Assembly: GCF_020616555.1 (NCBI RefSeq)
Contig: NZ_CP085173.1
Span: 7,766,001 to 7,830,000, forward strand
DNA: 64,000 nt
Reading direction: 5' to 3'
Origin: Streptomyces longhuiensis
GTDB taxonomy: Bacteria > Actinomycetota > Actinomycetes > Streptomycetales > Streptomycetaceae
Numbering within the stretch: position 1 is the stretch's first letter; every line of letters starts with the position of its first letter. Below are positions 50,813 through 60,476 of the stretch, one piece after another. The position numbers were made by a program, and so were the translations under genes. The notes under the pieces were generated by a model. The model saw nothing but the letters and a program-made list of their open reading frames with translations. It made no database searches and had not been told where the DNA came from.

Positions 50813-52870
50813 ATGTCTCACCTTCGCCCACCGGCCCCCCGCGCAGACCGCCGAGAGGGCGGTCGGCACGGCAGGCCGGGTGGCCGGTCCGTCCCCCCGC
50901 AGCCCGAGACCCACATACGGCCCCAGCTTCTGCGCCTTGCCGTACTTCCCCCGCTCGCCGTCGCCCTGAGCGGCAGCGCGGCCGTTCTCTTCACCGTCCG
51001 CTCCACGGGCGCCCGCCCCGGGCTCGCCCTCTGGGCCGTCCTCGCCGGAGCGTGCCTCGTCACCCTGGCCGGCATCGTGATCGCCGCCGTGGCCGCCGAT
51101 CGGGCGGCCAGGACCGTACGCGAGCGGGTCGGTGTCCTGCGCCGTGCGAGTGCGCGCGGGCAGGGTGAACTGCGCGGTCTCGTCGAGCAGTTGCGTAAGG
51201 GGGAGGGGCCGCCGCCCCGCAGGCAGGCCCCCGCGGCCGGTCCGGGCGCCGACGAGTTCGAACTGCTGGCCGCGGACATGACGCGCGCCCAGGACGTGGC
51301 CGTCACCGCCGTCGTCCAGGCGTCCCAGCTCTCCAGCCACGCGGGCAGCGAACAGAAGGTCGAGGTCTTCGTCAATCTGGCCCGGCGCCTGCAGTCCCTC
51401 GTGCACCGCGAGATCTCGATCCTCGACGAACTCGAGAACGACGTCGAGGACCCCGACCTGCTCAAGGGCCTGTTCCACGTCGACCACCTCGCCACCCGGA
51501 TCCGCAGGCACGCCGAGAACCTGGCCGTGCTCGGCGGCGCGGTGTCCCGACGCCAGTGGAGCCGCCCGGTCTCCATGACCGAGGTCATGCGGTCGGCCAT
51601 AGCGGAGGTCGAGCAGTACTCACGGGTCAAGCTTGTCCCGCCGGTCGACGGGACCCTGCGCGGGCACGCCGTCGCCGACTGCATCCACCTGCTCGCCGAA
51701 CTCGTCGAGAACGCCACCGTGTTCTCGGCCCCGCACACCCAAGTCCTGCTCCGCGCCAACACCGTCACGTCCGGTCTCGCCATCGAGGTCGAGGACCGCG
51801 GCCTCGGAATGCCCGTCACCGAGCAGCACAAGATGAACACGCTGCTGGCCGACCCGGACCAGGTCAACGTCGCGAGTCTCCTCCAGGACGGGCGCATCGG
51901 CCTCTTCGTCGTCTCGCAGCTCGCCCGCAGACACGGCATCACGGTCCGGCTCCAGAGCAATATCTACGGTGGTGTGCAGGCGGTCCTCGTCGTGCCGCAG
52001 AGCCTGCTCGGCGGCGACGAGATCGAGTCCGCGCCGAGGCCACGCAGCGCCGCGGACGCGACGGACGACAGCGCCCAGACCATGCACCAGCGGCACCAGG
52101 CGCATGAACGGCGACTCTCGCAACACCAGAGCCAGCAGGAACGGCAACACCAGCTCGAACAGCAGCCTCAGCCACAGTCCCACCGCCGGCCACCCCAGCC
52201 CCAATCCCAGCCCCAACCCCAGATCCAGCCCCAGATCCAGCCCCAGAACCAGCTCCACCGCCCCGCTCAGCCCGGCCTTCAGCCGTTCGACCCCCAGCAG
52301 TACCCGGCACCCCATCAACCCCCGCCGCCCCGAGAGACCCCGCACGCCGGCGTGGCCGTCGTCCCGCGGCAGCCTCAGGGCGGTGCCTCCGACGGCAGGC
52401 ATTCCGGGGCGAACGGCGTCGCGCCGCCCCTCCCCCTGCGTACCGCCAGGGACGAGCGACGGACACCCGCCGACGCGCTGCCCGGCATCCGGTCCGAGGA
52501 CCGGCAGGCCGGCGGGGAGCGCACGTCCGCCCTGCCGACCCCGGTCATCGGCGCCGTGCGCGGCACCATGGGCCGGCCCCAACTTCCCAAGCGTCGTGTC
52601 CAGGAACACCTCGCGCCGCAGCTGAGGGGTGGCCCGGCACAGCGGCAGGACCGCCCCGAGAACGAGGCGCCCGTACTGCACGACCCGGGTCTGATGGCGG
52701 CGTTCCAGCGCGGCATCGGGCTCGCGGAGGCGGCCGAGGCGCGGGACCTGACCCTCGGGGTGCGCGACCTGCCGGAGGCCGGTCCCCAGCCGACCGGCGG
52801 CCCCGCCACCGGGTCACTCGACGCCTACGAACCGGACGCACCGCACGACGGGAGCGATACGGCCGGATGA
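50813..52870 (+). CDS. cvnA: Conservon CvnA: membrane histidine-kinase-like sensor
   Basis: 685 residues. Two closely spaced membrane helices (LRLAVLPPLAVALSGSAAVL and WAVLAGACLVTLAGIVIAAV) are separated by only about ten residues, so there is almost no extracellular sensor. A coiled linker follows, then a nitrate-sensor-like histidine-kinase core with N-box HLLAELVENATVFS and G1 EDRGLGM. The last 250 residues are disordered, with a Gln/Pro-rich tract (about residues 440-510). Conservon CvnA proteins form membrane complexes with CvnB, C and D. ATG 50813 follows GAGGA. No phospho-acceptor His box is obvious. Confidence 0.9.
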   Translation: MSHLRPPAPRADRREGGRHGRPGGRSVPPQPETHIRPQLLRLAVLPPLAVALSGSAAVLFTVRSTGARPGLALWAVLAGACLVTLAGIVIAAVAADRAARTVRERVGVLRRASARGQGELRGLVEQLRKGEGPPPRRQAPAAGPGADEFELLAADMTRAQDVAVTAVVQASQLSSHAGSEQKVEVFVNLARRLQSLVHREISILDELENDVEDPDLLKGLFHVDHLATRIRRHAENLAVLGGAVSRRQWSRPVSMTEVMRSAIAEVEQYSRVKLVPPVDGTLRGHAVADCIHLLAELVENATVFSAPHTQVLLRANTVTSGLAIEVEDRGLGMPVTEQHKMNTLLADPDQVNVASLLQDGRIGLFVVSQLARRHGITVRLQSNIYGGVQAVLVVPQSLLGGDEIESAPRPRSAADATDDSAQTMHQRHQAHERRLSQHQSQQERQHQLEQQPQPQSHRRPPQPQSQPQPQIQPQIQPQNQLHRPAQPGLQPFDPQQYPAPHQPPPPRETPHAGVAVVPRQPQGGASDGRHSGANGVAPPLPLRTARDERRTPADALPGIRSEDRQAGGERTSALPTPVIGAVRGTMGRPQLPKRRVQEHLAPQLRGGPAQRQDRPENEAPVLHDPGLMAAFQRGIGLAEAAEARDLTLGVRDLPEAGPQPTGGPATGSLDAYEPDAPHDGSDTAG

Positions 52871-52984
52871 CGTTCGCCCGCCACCGGTGCGCCCACCCCC
52901 CGAGCGCCCGCCAAGTGCCGCAAGCAGTACCGCACTTCCCACAGTCAACGCACCCCCAGCAGTCCACCAAGGAGTCGATCCCCC

Positions 52985-53419
52985 ATGGCGAGCGATGTGC
53001 CGACGGGTCATGTGTCCGATCTCGACTGGTTGATGAGCGGCCTCGTCCAGCGTGTGCCGCACACCCGCAGCGCCGTCCTCCTCTCGTCCGACGGGCTGGT
53101 CAAGTCCGTCCACGGCCTCGACGCCGACAGCGCCGACCACATGGCGGCCCTGGCGTCGGGCCTGTACTCCCTCGGCCGTAGCGCGGGCGTCCGCTTCGGG
53201 GACGGGGGTGAGGTCCGGCAGGTCGTCGTCGAGCTGGACTCCACCCTCCTGTTCGTCTCCACCGCGGGCTCCGGCACGTGCCTCGCCGTGCTCGCCGGGC
53301 GTGAGGCCGACGCCGCGGTGCTCGGCTACGAGATGGCCATGCTGGTCAAGAGCGTGCGCCCGTACCTGATGACGGCACCCCGCCAGCACGCGGCCGAACC
53401 CACGGCGATGAGGAACTGA
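52985..53419 (+). CDS. cvnB: Conservon CvnB: roadblock/LC7 domain protein
   Basis: 144 residues, a single roadblock/LC7 domain (LDWLMSGLVQRVPHTRSAVL, then GLVKSVHGLDADSADHMAAL, then STLLFVSTAGSGTCLAVLAG). In MglB-like fashion such proteins regulate the small GTPase encoded downstream (CvnD) as GAP or scaffold. ATG 52985, 114 nt after cvnA; the gap is CA-rich and unremarkable. It is followed after 2 nt by cvnC. Confidence 0.93.
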   Translation: MASDVPTGHVSDLDWLMSGLVQRVPHTRSAVLLSSDGLVKSVHGLDADSADHMAALASGLYSLGRSAGVRFGDGGEVRQVVVELDSTLLFVSTAGSGTCLAVLAGREADAAVLGYEMAMLVKSVRPYLMTAPRQHAAEPTAMRN

Positions 53420-53421
53420 GC

Positions 53422-53793
53422 ATGACGGCCCCGCAGGACGGGCCGTGGCTCGACGCAGCGGCCGGCCGCCTCGTCCGCCCGTACACGGTGAGCAACGGGC
53501 GGACGCAGCCGACCACTGTGCTGGATCTCCTGTCGCTGGTGATGGCGACCGGGGCCACCCCGCTCGGCTACTTGGGGCCCGAACACAGCGAGGCGCTCAA
53601 ACTGTGTGCCCACCCCACATCGATCGCGGAGATCGCGGCCCATCTGAAACTCCCCGCCGCCGTCACGAAGGTCCTGCTGTCCGACCTCGTCGACTGCGGG
53701 GCGATCACCACCAAGCCCCCCACGTTCCACGACAACCCCACTGACCGGTCCCTACTGGAGGCAGTGCTCGATGGACTACGACGACAGCTCTGA
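53422..53793 (+). CDS. cvnC: Conservon CvnC: DUF742 protein
   Basis: 123 residues, DUF742. The usual N-terminal LVRPYTVSNGRTQPTTVLDL and a winged-helix-like C-terminal part (TSIAEIAAHLKLPAAVTKVL, then SDLVDCGAI) are visible. It is a soluble component of the CvnABCD complex with no defined activity; the winged helix suggests a binding role. Its 3' end overlaps cvnD by 23 nt, implying coupled translation. Confidence 0.92.
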   Translation: MTAPQDGPWLDAAAGRLVRPYTVSNGRTQPTTVLDLLSLVMATGATPLGYLGPEHSEALKLCAHPTSIAEIAAHLKLPAAVTKVLLSDLVDCGAITTKPPTFHDNPTDRSLLEAVLDGLRRQL

Positions 53794-54364
53794 CGCCTTC
53801 CCCACCGCGCTGAAGATCCTGGTCGCGGGTGGCTTCGGTGTCGGCAAGACGACCTTCGTCGGAGCGGTCAGCGAGATCGCCCCGCTGAGCACGGAGGAGC
53901 TGCTCACCACGGTCAGCGCCGAGACCGACGACCTCGAAGGCATCGAGAACAAGGTCGAGACGACGGTCGCGATGGACTTCGGGCGGATCACCCTGGACCC
54001 GGAGCACGTGCTGTATCTGTTCGGCACGCCCGGGCAGGAGCGCTTCTGGTTCATGTGGGACGAGCTCTCCGAGGGGGCGCTCGGCGCGGTGATCCTCGCG
54101 GACACCCGTCGTCTCGAGGACTGCTTCGCAGCCGTCGACTTCTTCGAGGAGCGCGGCATGGGGTTCATCGTGGCCGTCAACGAGTTCGACGGCGCCTACC
54201 GCTACGACCCCGACGAGGTGCGGGCGGCCATCGACCTCGACCCGCAGGTGCCCGTCGTGCGGTGCGACGCCCGGATCTCCAGCTCGGGCATCCAGACCCT
54301 CCTCACCCTCGTCAGGCACCTCCTCGCCCACGCCCCCGCCCCGACGTACGGGGCCCGCACATGA
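53771..54364 (+). CDS. cvnD: Conservon CvnD: Ras-like small GTPase
   Basis: 197 residues. The P-loop is AGGFGVGKTTFVGAV near residue 20, the switch region VAMDFGRI, the G3-like motif LFGTPGQERFW and the G4 position VNEFDGAY. The canonical NKxD guanine-specificity motif reads NEFD, so the Lys is replaced by Glu; this is seen in some conservon GTPases. It acts as the switch subunit of the CvnABCD complex at the membrane. It ends 5 nt before the convergent DUF2264 gene, so there is no room for a classical terminator. Confidence 0.92.
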   Translation: MDYDDSSDAFPTALKILVAGGFGVGKTTFVGAVSEIAPLSTEELLTTVSAETDDLEGIENKVETTVAMDFGRITLDPEHVLYLFGTPGQERFWFMWDELSEGALGAVILADTRRLEDCFAAVDFFEERGMGFIVAVNEFDGAYRYDPDEVRAAIDLDPQVPVVRCDARISSSGIQTLLTLVRHLLAHAPAPTYGART

Positions 54365-54369
54365 CGGCC

Positions 54370-56277
54370 TCAGACGGTGACCGTCCCGCCGTCGGGGAAG
54401 GTGATCCGCACCTGCCCGCCGTCCTCGGGGTCCGCCACGCATGAGATCGACTCGCGCAGGGCCTGCGGATGCACGACGTCGCGCGTCAGGACCGCGAGCG
54501 TGACGTGTACGCCGGATCCTCCGGGGTGGCCCGTCGAGCGGAGGTAGGGCGTCGCCGAGTGCGGGCCGTAGGCATTGGCCTCGACCTCCCGTGCGACACC
54601 GGCCTCCTCGTCCCAGCCGTGCAGCGCCACCACCGCGCTGGTCACCCCGGACTCCGTGCGCGTCAGCGCCCAGCCCGGTCCGCGCTCGGCGTGGACGCTG
54701 GTCTCGTCGGCGACCGCGTAGCCGCCCTCGCGCACCGTCACGCCCCCGGGAGCCTGCACCCGGTGCACGCGGATCTCCCACGGCCCGTGCAGCACGGTCG
54801 TCGACTCGATCGGGAACTCCTCGTCGAATCCCGGCAGCTGGGCGTCATGGCGGGACGAGGCGACGCGCCCCTCGCAGGAGATCGGGTGGATGCGGCGGCG
54901 GCGTGAGGGGGTGCCGTCCTCCGCGACGAGCGCCACATGATTGTCGACGCTCCGCTGCCAGGCGTGCGGGGCCGACTCGGGCGCCGTCGCCGTGGAGTAG
55001 GCGAGCTTCGCGTAGTGCGGATCGTCCGTGGCGGGACCTTCGAGCGGGTTGTGGTCGCTGCCGTGGTTGATCAGCCGCACGATCCCGTCGTGGGGCGTGC
55101 CGTGCAGCAGCCAGCCGGGCGCGGGCAGTGCCGTGTACTGCTCGGACCTCTCGACGGGCAGCTGCGCCTCGCGCTCGGTCCACACGGGATGGTCGGCGGG
55201 CAGCAGCAGCCCGAGGAACCCCTTGCTCGCCCAGTACGGCGAGGCGGGGCCCGAGTACGGCTGCGTCGTCGGCAGGAACGTCCCGTACCAGCCGAGCGGC
55301 AGCAGGCCCCGCTCGTCGGGGACGCCGCGCTCCACGAAGTGCCGCGCCGTGCCCGACGCGAGGCGCCGGGTGAGTCCCGGCTCCAGCGGGGTGCAGTTCG
55401 CGAGCGCGCCCATCCACACGGGCGCGGTGGCGGCGAAACGGTACGTCAGTGAGCGGCCCTGGTGCACGGGCGCGCCGTCACCGCCGAAGAAGTGAGGGTA
55501 GGTGGTGAGGAACTGCGACAGGCGCTCCCGGTAGACCTTCGCGCGGCCGCCGTCACCGTCCGGGCCGGCCATCCGCGCCCACAGCAGCGGGTACAGATGC
55601 ATGGCCCAGCCGATGTAGTAGTCGAAGTTGCGGCCGTCTCCGTCGGTGTACCAGCCGTCGCCGACATACCAGTCCTCTATACGGTCCAGGCCGCCGTCGA
55701 TGTCGTCCTGGCTGTACGGGGCTCCGACCGAGGCCAGGAACTGCTCCGAGACCACCTGGAACAGGCGCCAGTTGTTGTCCCAGGTGCGGCCGCCGACGAA
55801 GCCGGAGAACCAGTCCACGATCCGCTCCTGGACCCGGGAGTCGAGCTTGTCCCAGATCCAGGGGCGGGTCTCGTGCAGCCCGATCGCGATGGACGCGGCC
55901 TCCACCATCTGCTGGGAGCAGTCGGTGAGTTCGGGCCACGCCTCGCCGTCGAGGCCCGTGCCGCGGCCGCGGTCGGTGCCCGTTGTCAGACCTTCCGCGT
56001 AGCGTTCCACGAGTCGGGGATCCACGTCCCCGCCCGCGCCCGCTATACGGAAGGAGGCCAGCAGGAATGACCGCGCGAACCCTTCGAGCCCGTCCGACAC
56101 GACGCCCGACCAGCTGGCCCGCCCCGGCAGCCGGTACTGCGCGAACCCAGGCGTCGCGTACGGGACGAGCGCCTCCAACTGCCGGTCGGCGAGCGTCTCC
56201 CAGTGGGCCCGCGTCCAGCCCGTGAGCGGGGACAGGACACGGTCGGTGGGCGGCAGTGAAAGGTGCGGTGCGGGCAT
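54370..56277 (-). CDS. DUF2264 domain protein (putative glycan-processing enzyme)
   Basis: 635 residues of the DUF2264 family, whose N-terminal (alpha/alpha)6-like helical part (ELTDCSQQMVEAASIAIGLH, RTWDNNWRLFQVVSEQFLAS) resembles glycoside hydrolase/lyase barrels. A beta-rich C-terminal part follows. It has no signal peptide and is probably cytoplasmic. The family occurs in polysaccharide utilisation loci beside lyases and LplB-type transporters, as here. It could degrade an imported unsaturated oligosaccharide; this is inferred from context. ATG 56277. It lies 96 nt downstream of the PL8 gene. Confidence 0.85.
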   Translation of the reverse strand: MPAPHLSLPPTDRVLSPLTGWTRAHWETLADRQLEALVPYATPGFAQYRLPGRASWSGVVSDGLEGFARSFLLASFRIAGAGGDVDPRLVERYAEGLTTGTDRGRGTGLDGEAWPELTDCSQQMVEAASIAIGLHETRPWIWDKLDSRVQERIVDWFSGFVGGRTWDNNWRLFQVVSEQFLASVGAPYSQDDIDGGLDRIEDWYVGDGWYTDGDGRNFDYYIGWAMHLYPLLWARMAGPDGDGGRAKVYRERLSQFLTTYPHFFGGDGAPVHQGRSLTYRFAATAPVWMGALANCTPLEPGLTRRLASGTARHFVERGVPDERGLLPLGWYGTFLPTTQPYSGPASPYWASKGFLGLLLPADHPVWTEREAQLPVERSEQYTALPAPGWLLHGTPHDGIVRLINHGSDHNPLEGPATDDPHYAKLAYSTATAPESAPHAWQRSVDNHVALVAEDGTPSRRRRIHPISCEGRVASSRHDAQLPGFDEEFPIESTTVLHGPWEIRVHRVQAPGGVTVREGGYAVADETSVHAERGPGWALTRTESGVTSAVVALHGWDEEAGVAREVEANAYGPHSATPYLRSTGHPGGSGVHVTLAVLTRDVVHPQALRESISCVADPEDGGQVRITFPDGGTVTV

Positions 56278-56373
56278 CGGGGCGTGTCGCTCCTTGATCG
56301 GAAGTGGGCGGCCGGGGGTGACCCTATGCGCGCCTGGGACGGACGTCGACGGTCGGAACGGACGGACATGACC

Positions 56374-58812
56374 TCACGCGAGCTCCGCCGTGTGGCTGTG
56401 CCCGCGTGAGCCCGCGACGTCGACCGTCAGGACGGGCCGGCGGCCCGGGGTGAGCGTGATCGTGTCGTCGGCACGCGTCACCTTGCGTACGGGGAAGGGG
56501 AGTTCGACCGTGAGCGTCGACCCGGTGCGCCCGGGGTCGGCCACGGCGACCGCGACGGTGTCGCCGTGCCGCCGCACCAGGACGGTGCCGGGACCGGACG
56601 ACGTGAGGCCGCCGACGCTGCCGGGACCCCAGAAGTGCGCGGCGAGGAGTCCGAGGCGGCGCGCCTCGACGGCTTGGACCGTGGCGTCGTTCGCCACGAT
56701 CCGCACGGGCCGCGAGTGCGCCCAGACCCCGGTCGCCACGGCGCTCGCACCCGGCAGGAGCACATAGGCGTACGTGGAGTCGGTGGGGGAGGAGCCGTGG
56801 TCGAACCACAGCGTGACGTAGCGGCGGGTGACCGGGTCGGTGTCGCCGCCGGTGTCCGCGCCGGAGTTGAGGGCGCCCCAGGTGCCGGTACGTTCCTCCC
56901 GCAGCGCTCTCAGCGGGACGCCGCCGCCCGCTCTCCGTCCCGGATGGTCGGGAAAGACATAGCCGCCCGTGCCCTCCAGATGCGCCCATTCGGCTCCGGA
57001 CAGCGATGCGGACCAGCCCTGCTCGCCAGGCTGCCGCCGCCCTTCCACCAGGAGGCGCGGCGCTCCGTCCGTACGCAGACTGCGGTTCTCGACGACCGTC
57101 TCGATCGTGCGGCCGTCGCTCGCGGTGATCCCCGCGCCGAGCGCGACGACCGCGTTGTCCAGGCAGAACCACGCCTTCCGCGCCCGCAGGGTGCTGCCGT
57201 CGGCGATGAGTTCCATGGCAGCCGCGCCATAGCGGTCCTGAAGGACGGCGCCGCCCGCCACGGCGTTCTTCGGGCGGTACGTTCCGGTGCCGGCCCCCGT
57301 GCCGAGGTCCGCACGCGCGCGCGTGTCCACCGTCGTGCCCGGCAGCCGGTACGGGTCGACGGTCGGCCAGAACCCGTCGCCGAACTGGCCGAGGTCGTCA
57401 CCGTCGTACAGGTACGTCATGCCGTCGCCGGTGTACCAGCCGTGCAGGTTCTCACCATTGCCCGCCTCGTACGCCGCGATGCGCTTCGAGGAGAGCGACA
57501 GGGCGAGCGCCCAGCCGGGGCGCCGGTGCACCACGCGGTCCATGTCGGCGAACGAGAAGTGACCGGTGAGACGCTCCGCCGCCGGGATCGCCTTGTCGTC
57601 GAGGACCGCCTTCGCGCGCGCCAAGGCGGGGACGCCGACGAGACCCGCGTACGGACTGACCTTGTTGCGGCTGATCCACCCCTTGGCGAGCGCACGCCAG
57701 CGGTCGGCGTACGGGGCCGGGGCGCCCGCGGCGAGCTGAAGGATGTATGTCAGGGTGACGGCACCGTCGTTGTAGTCGCGGGCCCGCTCGCGGGAGATCG
57801 CCCGCCCGCGCAGCGCGTCCATCATCAGCCCGTCGAACACGACGGGCGAGAAGGACCGCTCCACCGCCTCGTAGAGCACCGACACCTTCGGGTCGTTCAC
57901 GGCCCAGTCCGACCCGGCGAGCAGCGCGATCAGCTGCCCCGCACTGCCGAGCAGCACACTCCCGTACGTCCCCGTGTAGGCGACGCTGTCGTGCTGGACG
58001 AACGACCCGTCCTCGTAGAAGCCGTCGCCCGAGGTGACATAGGTGAACAGGCTGCGGCGTCCGCTGTCCCGCACGTCCGACAGGCCGTCGCGGGCCAGCG
58101 CGACGGTGGCCGCGTCCCGGGCGAGCAGTCCGCGCAGGGCCACGATGACGGCCTTGTCGGCGCGGTTCGCGCCGGTCTCGGAGAGGGAGGGGGAGTTGGT
58201 GCGGCGGTCGGGGTTCGGGCAGAACTTCGCGACGGTCGCGACGTATCCGGCCAGATCCGCGGCAGGCAGCTTCGACCGCAGGAGCACGCAGGTGTCCATC
58301 AGCGCTCGGGGTGCGCCGATCTCCCAGAACCACCAGTTGCCGGACTCGCCGCGGGCCGGGTTGTAGCCGGTGCTGCCCAGGAATCCCAGCGCCGCGACGA
58401 GTGCGTCGGCGACCTCGGAGCTGCCGGTCAGCGAGGTGCCCGGGGTCGCCCAGGCGGTGGCCAGGGTGCGCAGGCGCGGATAGCTCTGCCCGAACATTCC
58501 GGGGTCCGACGCGGGGGAGAGGTCGGCCCACAGCGCCTTCCTGCCCGCGCTGCGGTCGAGGTCCTTCCACCAGGCGGACGCCTGAGTGTCGAGGGCCTTG
58601 ACGGCCGCCGCGAAGTCCGGATCGGCGGTGTCGAACGCGCCGCCGGTGAGCTGCTCCTCGGCGCGCGCCAGCAGTACGTCGAAAGCGTCGGCGGCAGGGG
58701 CGTCCGCCGCTTCCACGGCGTCCGCCGCCGTCGCGACGCCCGCTGTCAGGGGGAGCGCCGCCGCGGCGGTCGCGCCCGCGAGGGTCAGGGTCTGTCTGCG
58801 AGTGAGGTCCAT
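56374..58812 (-). CDS. Secreted polysaccharide lyase family 8 (hyaluronate/chondroitin/xanthan lyase type)
   Basis: 812 residues. A Tat signal peptide (LTRRQTLTLAGATAAAALPL, ending near ATAAD) is followed by an N-terminal (alpha/alpha) toroid and beta-sandwich domains. PL8 active-site residues are visible: Asn and Trp-Trp in NWWFWEIGAPRA, His in FVQHDSVAYTGTYG with the catalytic Tyr shortly after, and Arg in ALRGRAISR, plus the NGENLHGWYTGDGMTYLY segment. It cleaves uronate-containing glycans by beta-elimination; the exact polymer cannot be read. It starts 39 nt after the M60 peptidase gene, with GGAGGGG upstream. Confidence 0.94.
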   Translation of the reverse strand: MDLTRRQTLTLAGATAAAALPLTAGVATAADAVEAADAPAADAFDVLLARAEEQLTGGAFDTADPDFAAAVKALDTQASAWWKDLDRSAGRKALWADLSPASDPGMFGQSYPRLRTLATAWATPGTSLTGSSEVADALVAALGFLGSTGYNPARGESGNWWFWEIGAPRALMDTCVLLRSKLPAADLAGYVATVAKFCPNPDRRTNSPSLSETGANRADKAVIVALRGLLARDAATVALARDGLSDVRDSGRRSLFTYVTSGDGFYEDGSFVQHDSVAYTGTYGSVLLGSAGQLIALLAGSDWAVNDPKVSVLYEAVERSFSPVVFDGLMMDALRGRAISRERARDYNDGAVTLTYILQLAAGAPAPYADRWRALAKGWISRNKVSPYAGLVGVPALARAKAVLDDKAIPAAERLTGHFSFADMDRVVHRRPGWALALSLSSKRIAAYEAGNGENLHGWYTGDGMTYLYDGDDLGQFGDGFWPTVDPYRLPGTTVDTRARADLGTGAGTGTYRPKNAVAGGAVLQDRYGAAAMELIADGSTLRARKAWFCLDNAVVALGAGITASDGRTIETVVENRSLRTDGAPRLLVEGRRQPGEQGWSASLSGAEWAHLEGTGGYVFPDHPGRRAGGGVPLRALREERTGTWGALNSGADTGGDTDPVTRRYVTLWFDHGSSPTDSTYAYVLLPGASAVATGVWAHSRPVRIVANDATVQAVEARRLGLLAAHFWGPGSVGGLTSSGPGTVLVRRHGDTVAVAVADPGRTGSTLTVELPFPVRKVTRADDTITLTPGRRPVLTVDVAGSRGHSHTAELA

Positions 58813-58851
58813 GTTCGGTGGGTCCCCTCCGGGTCGGTCACGTCAGTCGGG

Positions 58852-60234
58852 TCAGTCGGTCAGCGTGGCCGGTTCGACGGTCGGCTTCGGCAGTTGGAGC
58901 GCGGCGATCTCGGCCAGTCCCGTGGCGTCGATGGGGAAGGCCCAGTCACGGACGAAGAAGTCCGTGAGGTCGCGGCCGGAGACCCGGCTGGCGTAGGTCG
59001 ACAGGGCGCGATACCGCTTGGCGGTCTCGGTGTAGTCGGACTGCGGGTTCTCCTCGCGCACAAGCCGGTGCAACCGCGGCCAGAAGTCGTCGCCGAAGGC
59101 CAGCTCCAGCTGCCGCAGCGGCACGAGCTTCTCGTAGGCGCCGAAGGACTTCTCGTACGTCAGCCCGTCCGTGCCGAACTTCGCGTGTGCGGACTGGAAG
59201 GGGTTGAGGCCGGTCTTCGGGTCGACGGTCAGAAGGTTCGACGGCTGGCTCAGGGCCCGCTGCACCGCGAGCGAGTAGATGTTGACCGTGACCTCGGTCA
59301 GGCCCGTCGGCTTGTACGCCATCTGCTGATGCAGGTGCCCGAGTTCGTGGTAGAGGCCCCAGCCTCGGGTGCGCAGTCCGTCGACGGTGGTGGCGCGGTC
59401 GAGATAGGCGCGCGGGAAGCCGTTGTAGCCGTGCGTGGCGTAGGCGCCGACGCCGGACGGGACCACCGACACCTCGGTGAAGTGATAACCGCCCGCCTTC
59501 GGCCGGTGCACCGGCTTCGACCCGTCGAGCCCGCTGATCCGCGACTCGGCCTCGATGATCTCCTCGACGAGCCGGAGCAGCGCCGCGTGGTCCTGGTCGC
59601 GGTACAGGAGTGCGCCGTCGCGCGTGAGCGTCATGATGGTGCGCGGCGCGTGCAGCTCGACCACCGGCACGTCGGTGAGGGTGTCCAACTGCCGCTGGTA
59701 GTCGGCCTCGGAGGTGTGGCCGAGCCTGAAGACAGGCATCGGGGTGGCGCCCGCCCTGAACTTCACGGCGGCGCGTTCGCCGTGGCCTTCCAGGGAGAAG
59801 TAGACGGGACCGCCGTGCGGGTCGGTGACCGTGTTGGCGCCGGGCTTCAGCGCATAGCTGCGCGGCTCCGTCACCGTGCCGTAGTAGTCCCACTGCCCGA
59901 TCCAGAGCGTGGGCACGAGGTCGTCGTGAGGCAGCACGTCGAAGCGCAGCGCGGTCCCGGCCGGGACGTACTGCCCGGTCGGCTGGAACTCGGTGGCGCG
60001 CAGGGCCTGTCCGAGGCGGAGGCGCTCGGTCTCGGCGGAGGGGCGTGCGATGAGCGGGACGGTGGCACCGCCCGGGGCGTGGGCACTTGCGGTGCCGGTG
60101 CCGAGGAGGGTGGCGGCTCCCGCGCCGGCCAGGGTGGCGAGCACCGCACGACGGGAGAAGCCCGAGGTGGCAGGGGTGTCGGCGGGGACAGCGGCGTCGG
60201 CCGAGGCGGCGGAGGACATACGGGCAGGGCGCAT
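58852..60234 (-). CDS. Secreted M60 family metallopeptidase (mucin/glycoprotein-type)
   Basis: 460 residues. A Tat-type signal (GFSRRAVLATLAGAGAATLL) precedes an N-terminal beta domain and the gluzincin motif ELGHLHQQMAYKPTG, in context YHELGHLHQQ (HExxH), with a downstream Glu in TEVTVNIYS as third ligand. M60/enhancin-like enzymes cut heavily O-glycosylated proteins such as mucins. The C-terminal helices include DLTDFFVRDWAFPIDATG. I chose ATG 60234, with GGGAG 7 nt upstream, over a longer frame from 60318. Paired with PL8, it suggests attack on proteoglycan-like material. Confidence 0.9.
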   Translation of the reverse strand: MRPARMSSAASADAAVPADTPATSGFSRRAVLATLAGAGAATLLGTGTASAHAPGGATVPLIARPSAETERLRLGQALRATEFQPTGQYVPAGTALRFDVLPHDDLVPTLWIGQWDYYGTVTEPRSYALKPGANTVTDPHGGPVYFSLEGHGERAAVKFRAGATPMPVFRLGHTSEADYQRQLDTLTDVPVVELHAPRTIMTLTRDGALLYRDQDHAALLRLVEEIIEAESRISGLDGSKPVHRPKAGGYHFTEVSVVPSGVGAYATHGYNGFPRAYLDRATTVDGLRTRGWGLYHELGHLHQQMAYKPTGLTEVTVNIYSLAVQRALSQPSNLLTVDPKTGLNPFQSAHAKFGTDGLTYEKSFGAYEKLVPLRQLELAFGDDFWPRLHRLVREENPQSDYTETAKRYRALSTYASRVSGRDLTDFFVRDWAFPIDATGLAEIAALQLPKPTVEPATLTD

Positions 60235-60293
60235 CCAGAGACTCCCATGGGGATCAACAGCATCGGAGTGATGTGCGGGCTGCGCGCCAGCAT

Positions 60294-60308
60294 GTAAGCG
60301 TTTGCTAT
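60294..60308 (-). promoter_or_regulatory. LacI-like operator upstream of the M60-PL8-DUF2264 operon
   Basis: GTAAGCGTTTGCTAT (minus strand ATAGCAAACGCTTAC), 60 nt upstream of the M60 start, has the CGTTT/AAACG core of LacI-family sites. It matches the element at 63000-63014 at 12 of 15 positions. Confidence 0.55.
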
Positions 60309-60476
60309 CCCGCCGCAAGAGGGTCCGGCAAGTTTCTGTCTGTTACTACGACGTCAGGGAGGAAACCGGTGAACAGTGGTGGGCGGAGAGCCGCCGAATG
60401 GCTCCGGACGGCATGCTGTGAGCCGGGGCGTCGCAAGGCGGACCAGGACGTCGCGAGGCCGGCACCGCCGGACCCG

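Noticed and set aside
56566..60297. Very long plus-strand open frame (about 1240 codons) opposite the PL8 and M60 genes
   Set aside because: It is antisense to two clear secreted enzymes. Its composition is Arg/Gly/Val-rich as expected from the complementary frame of high-GC coding DNA, it has no SD, and it shows no recognisable motif.
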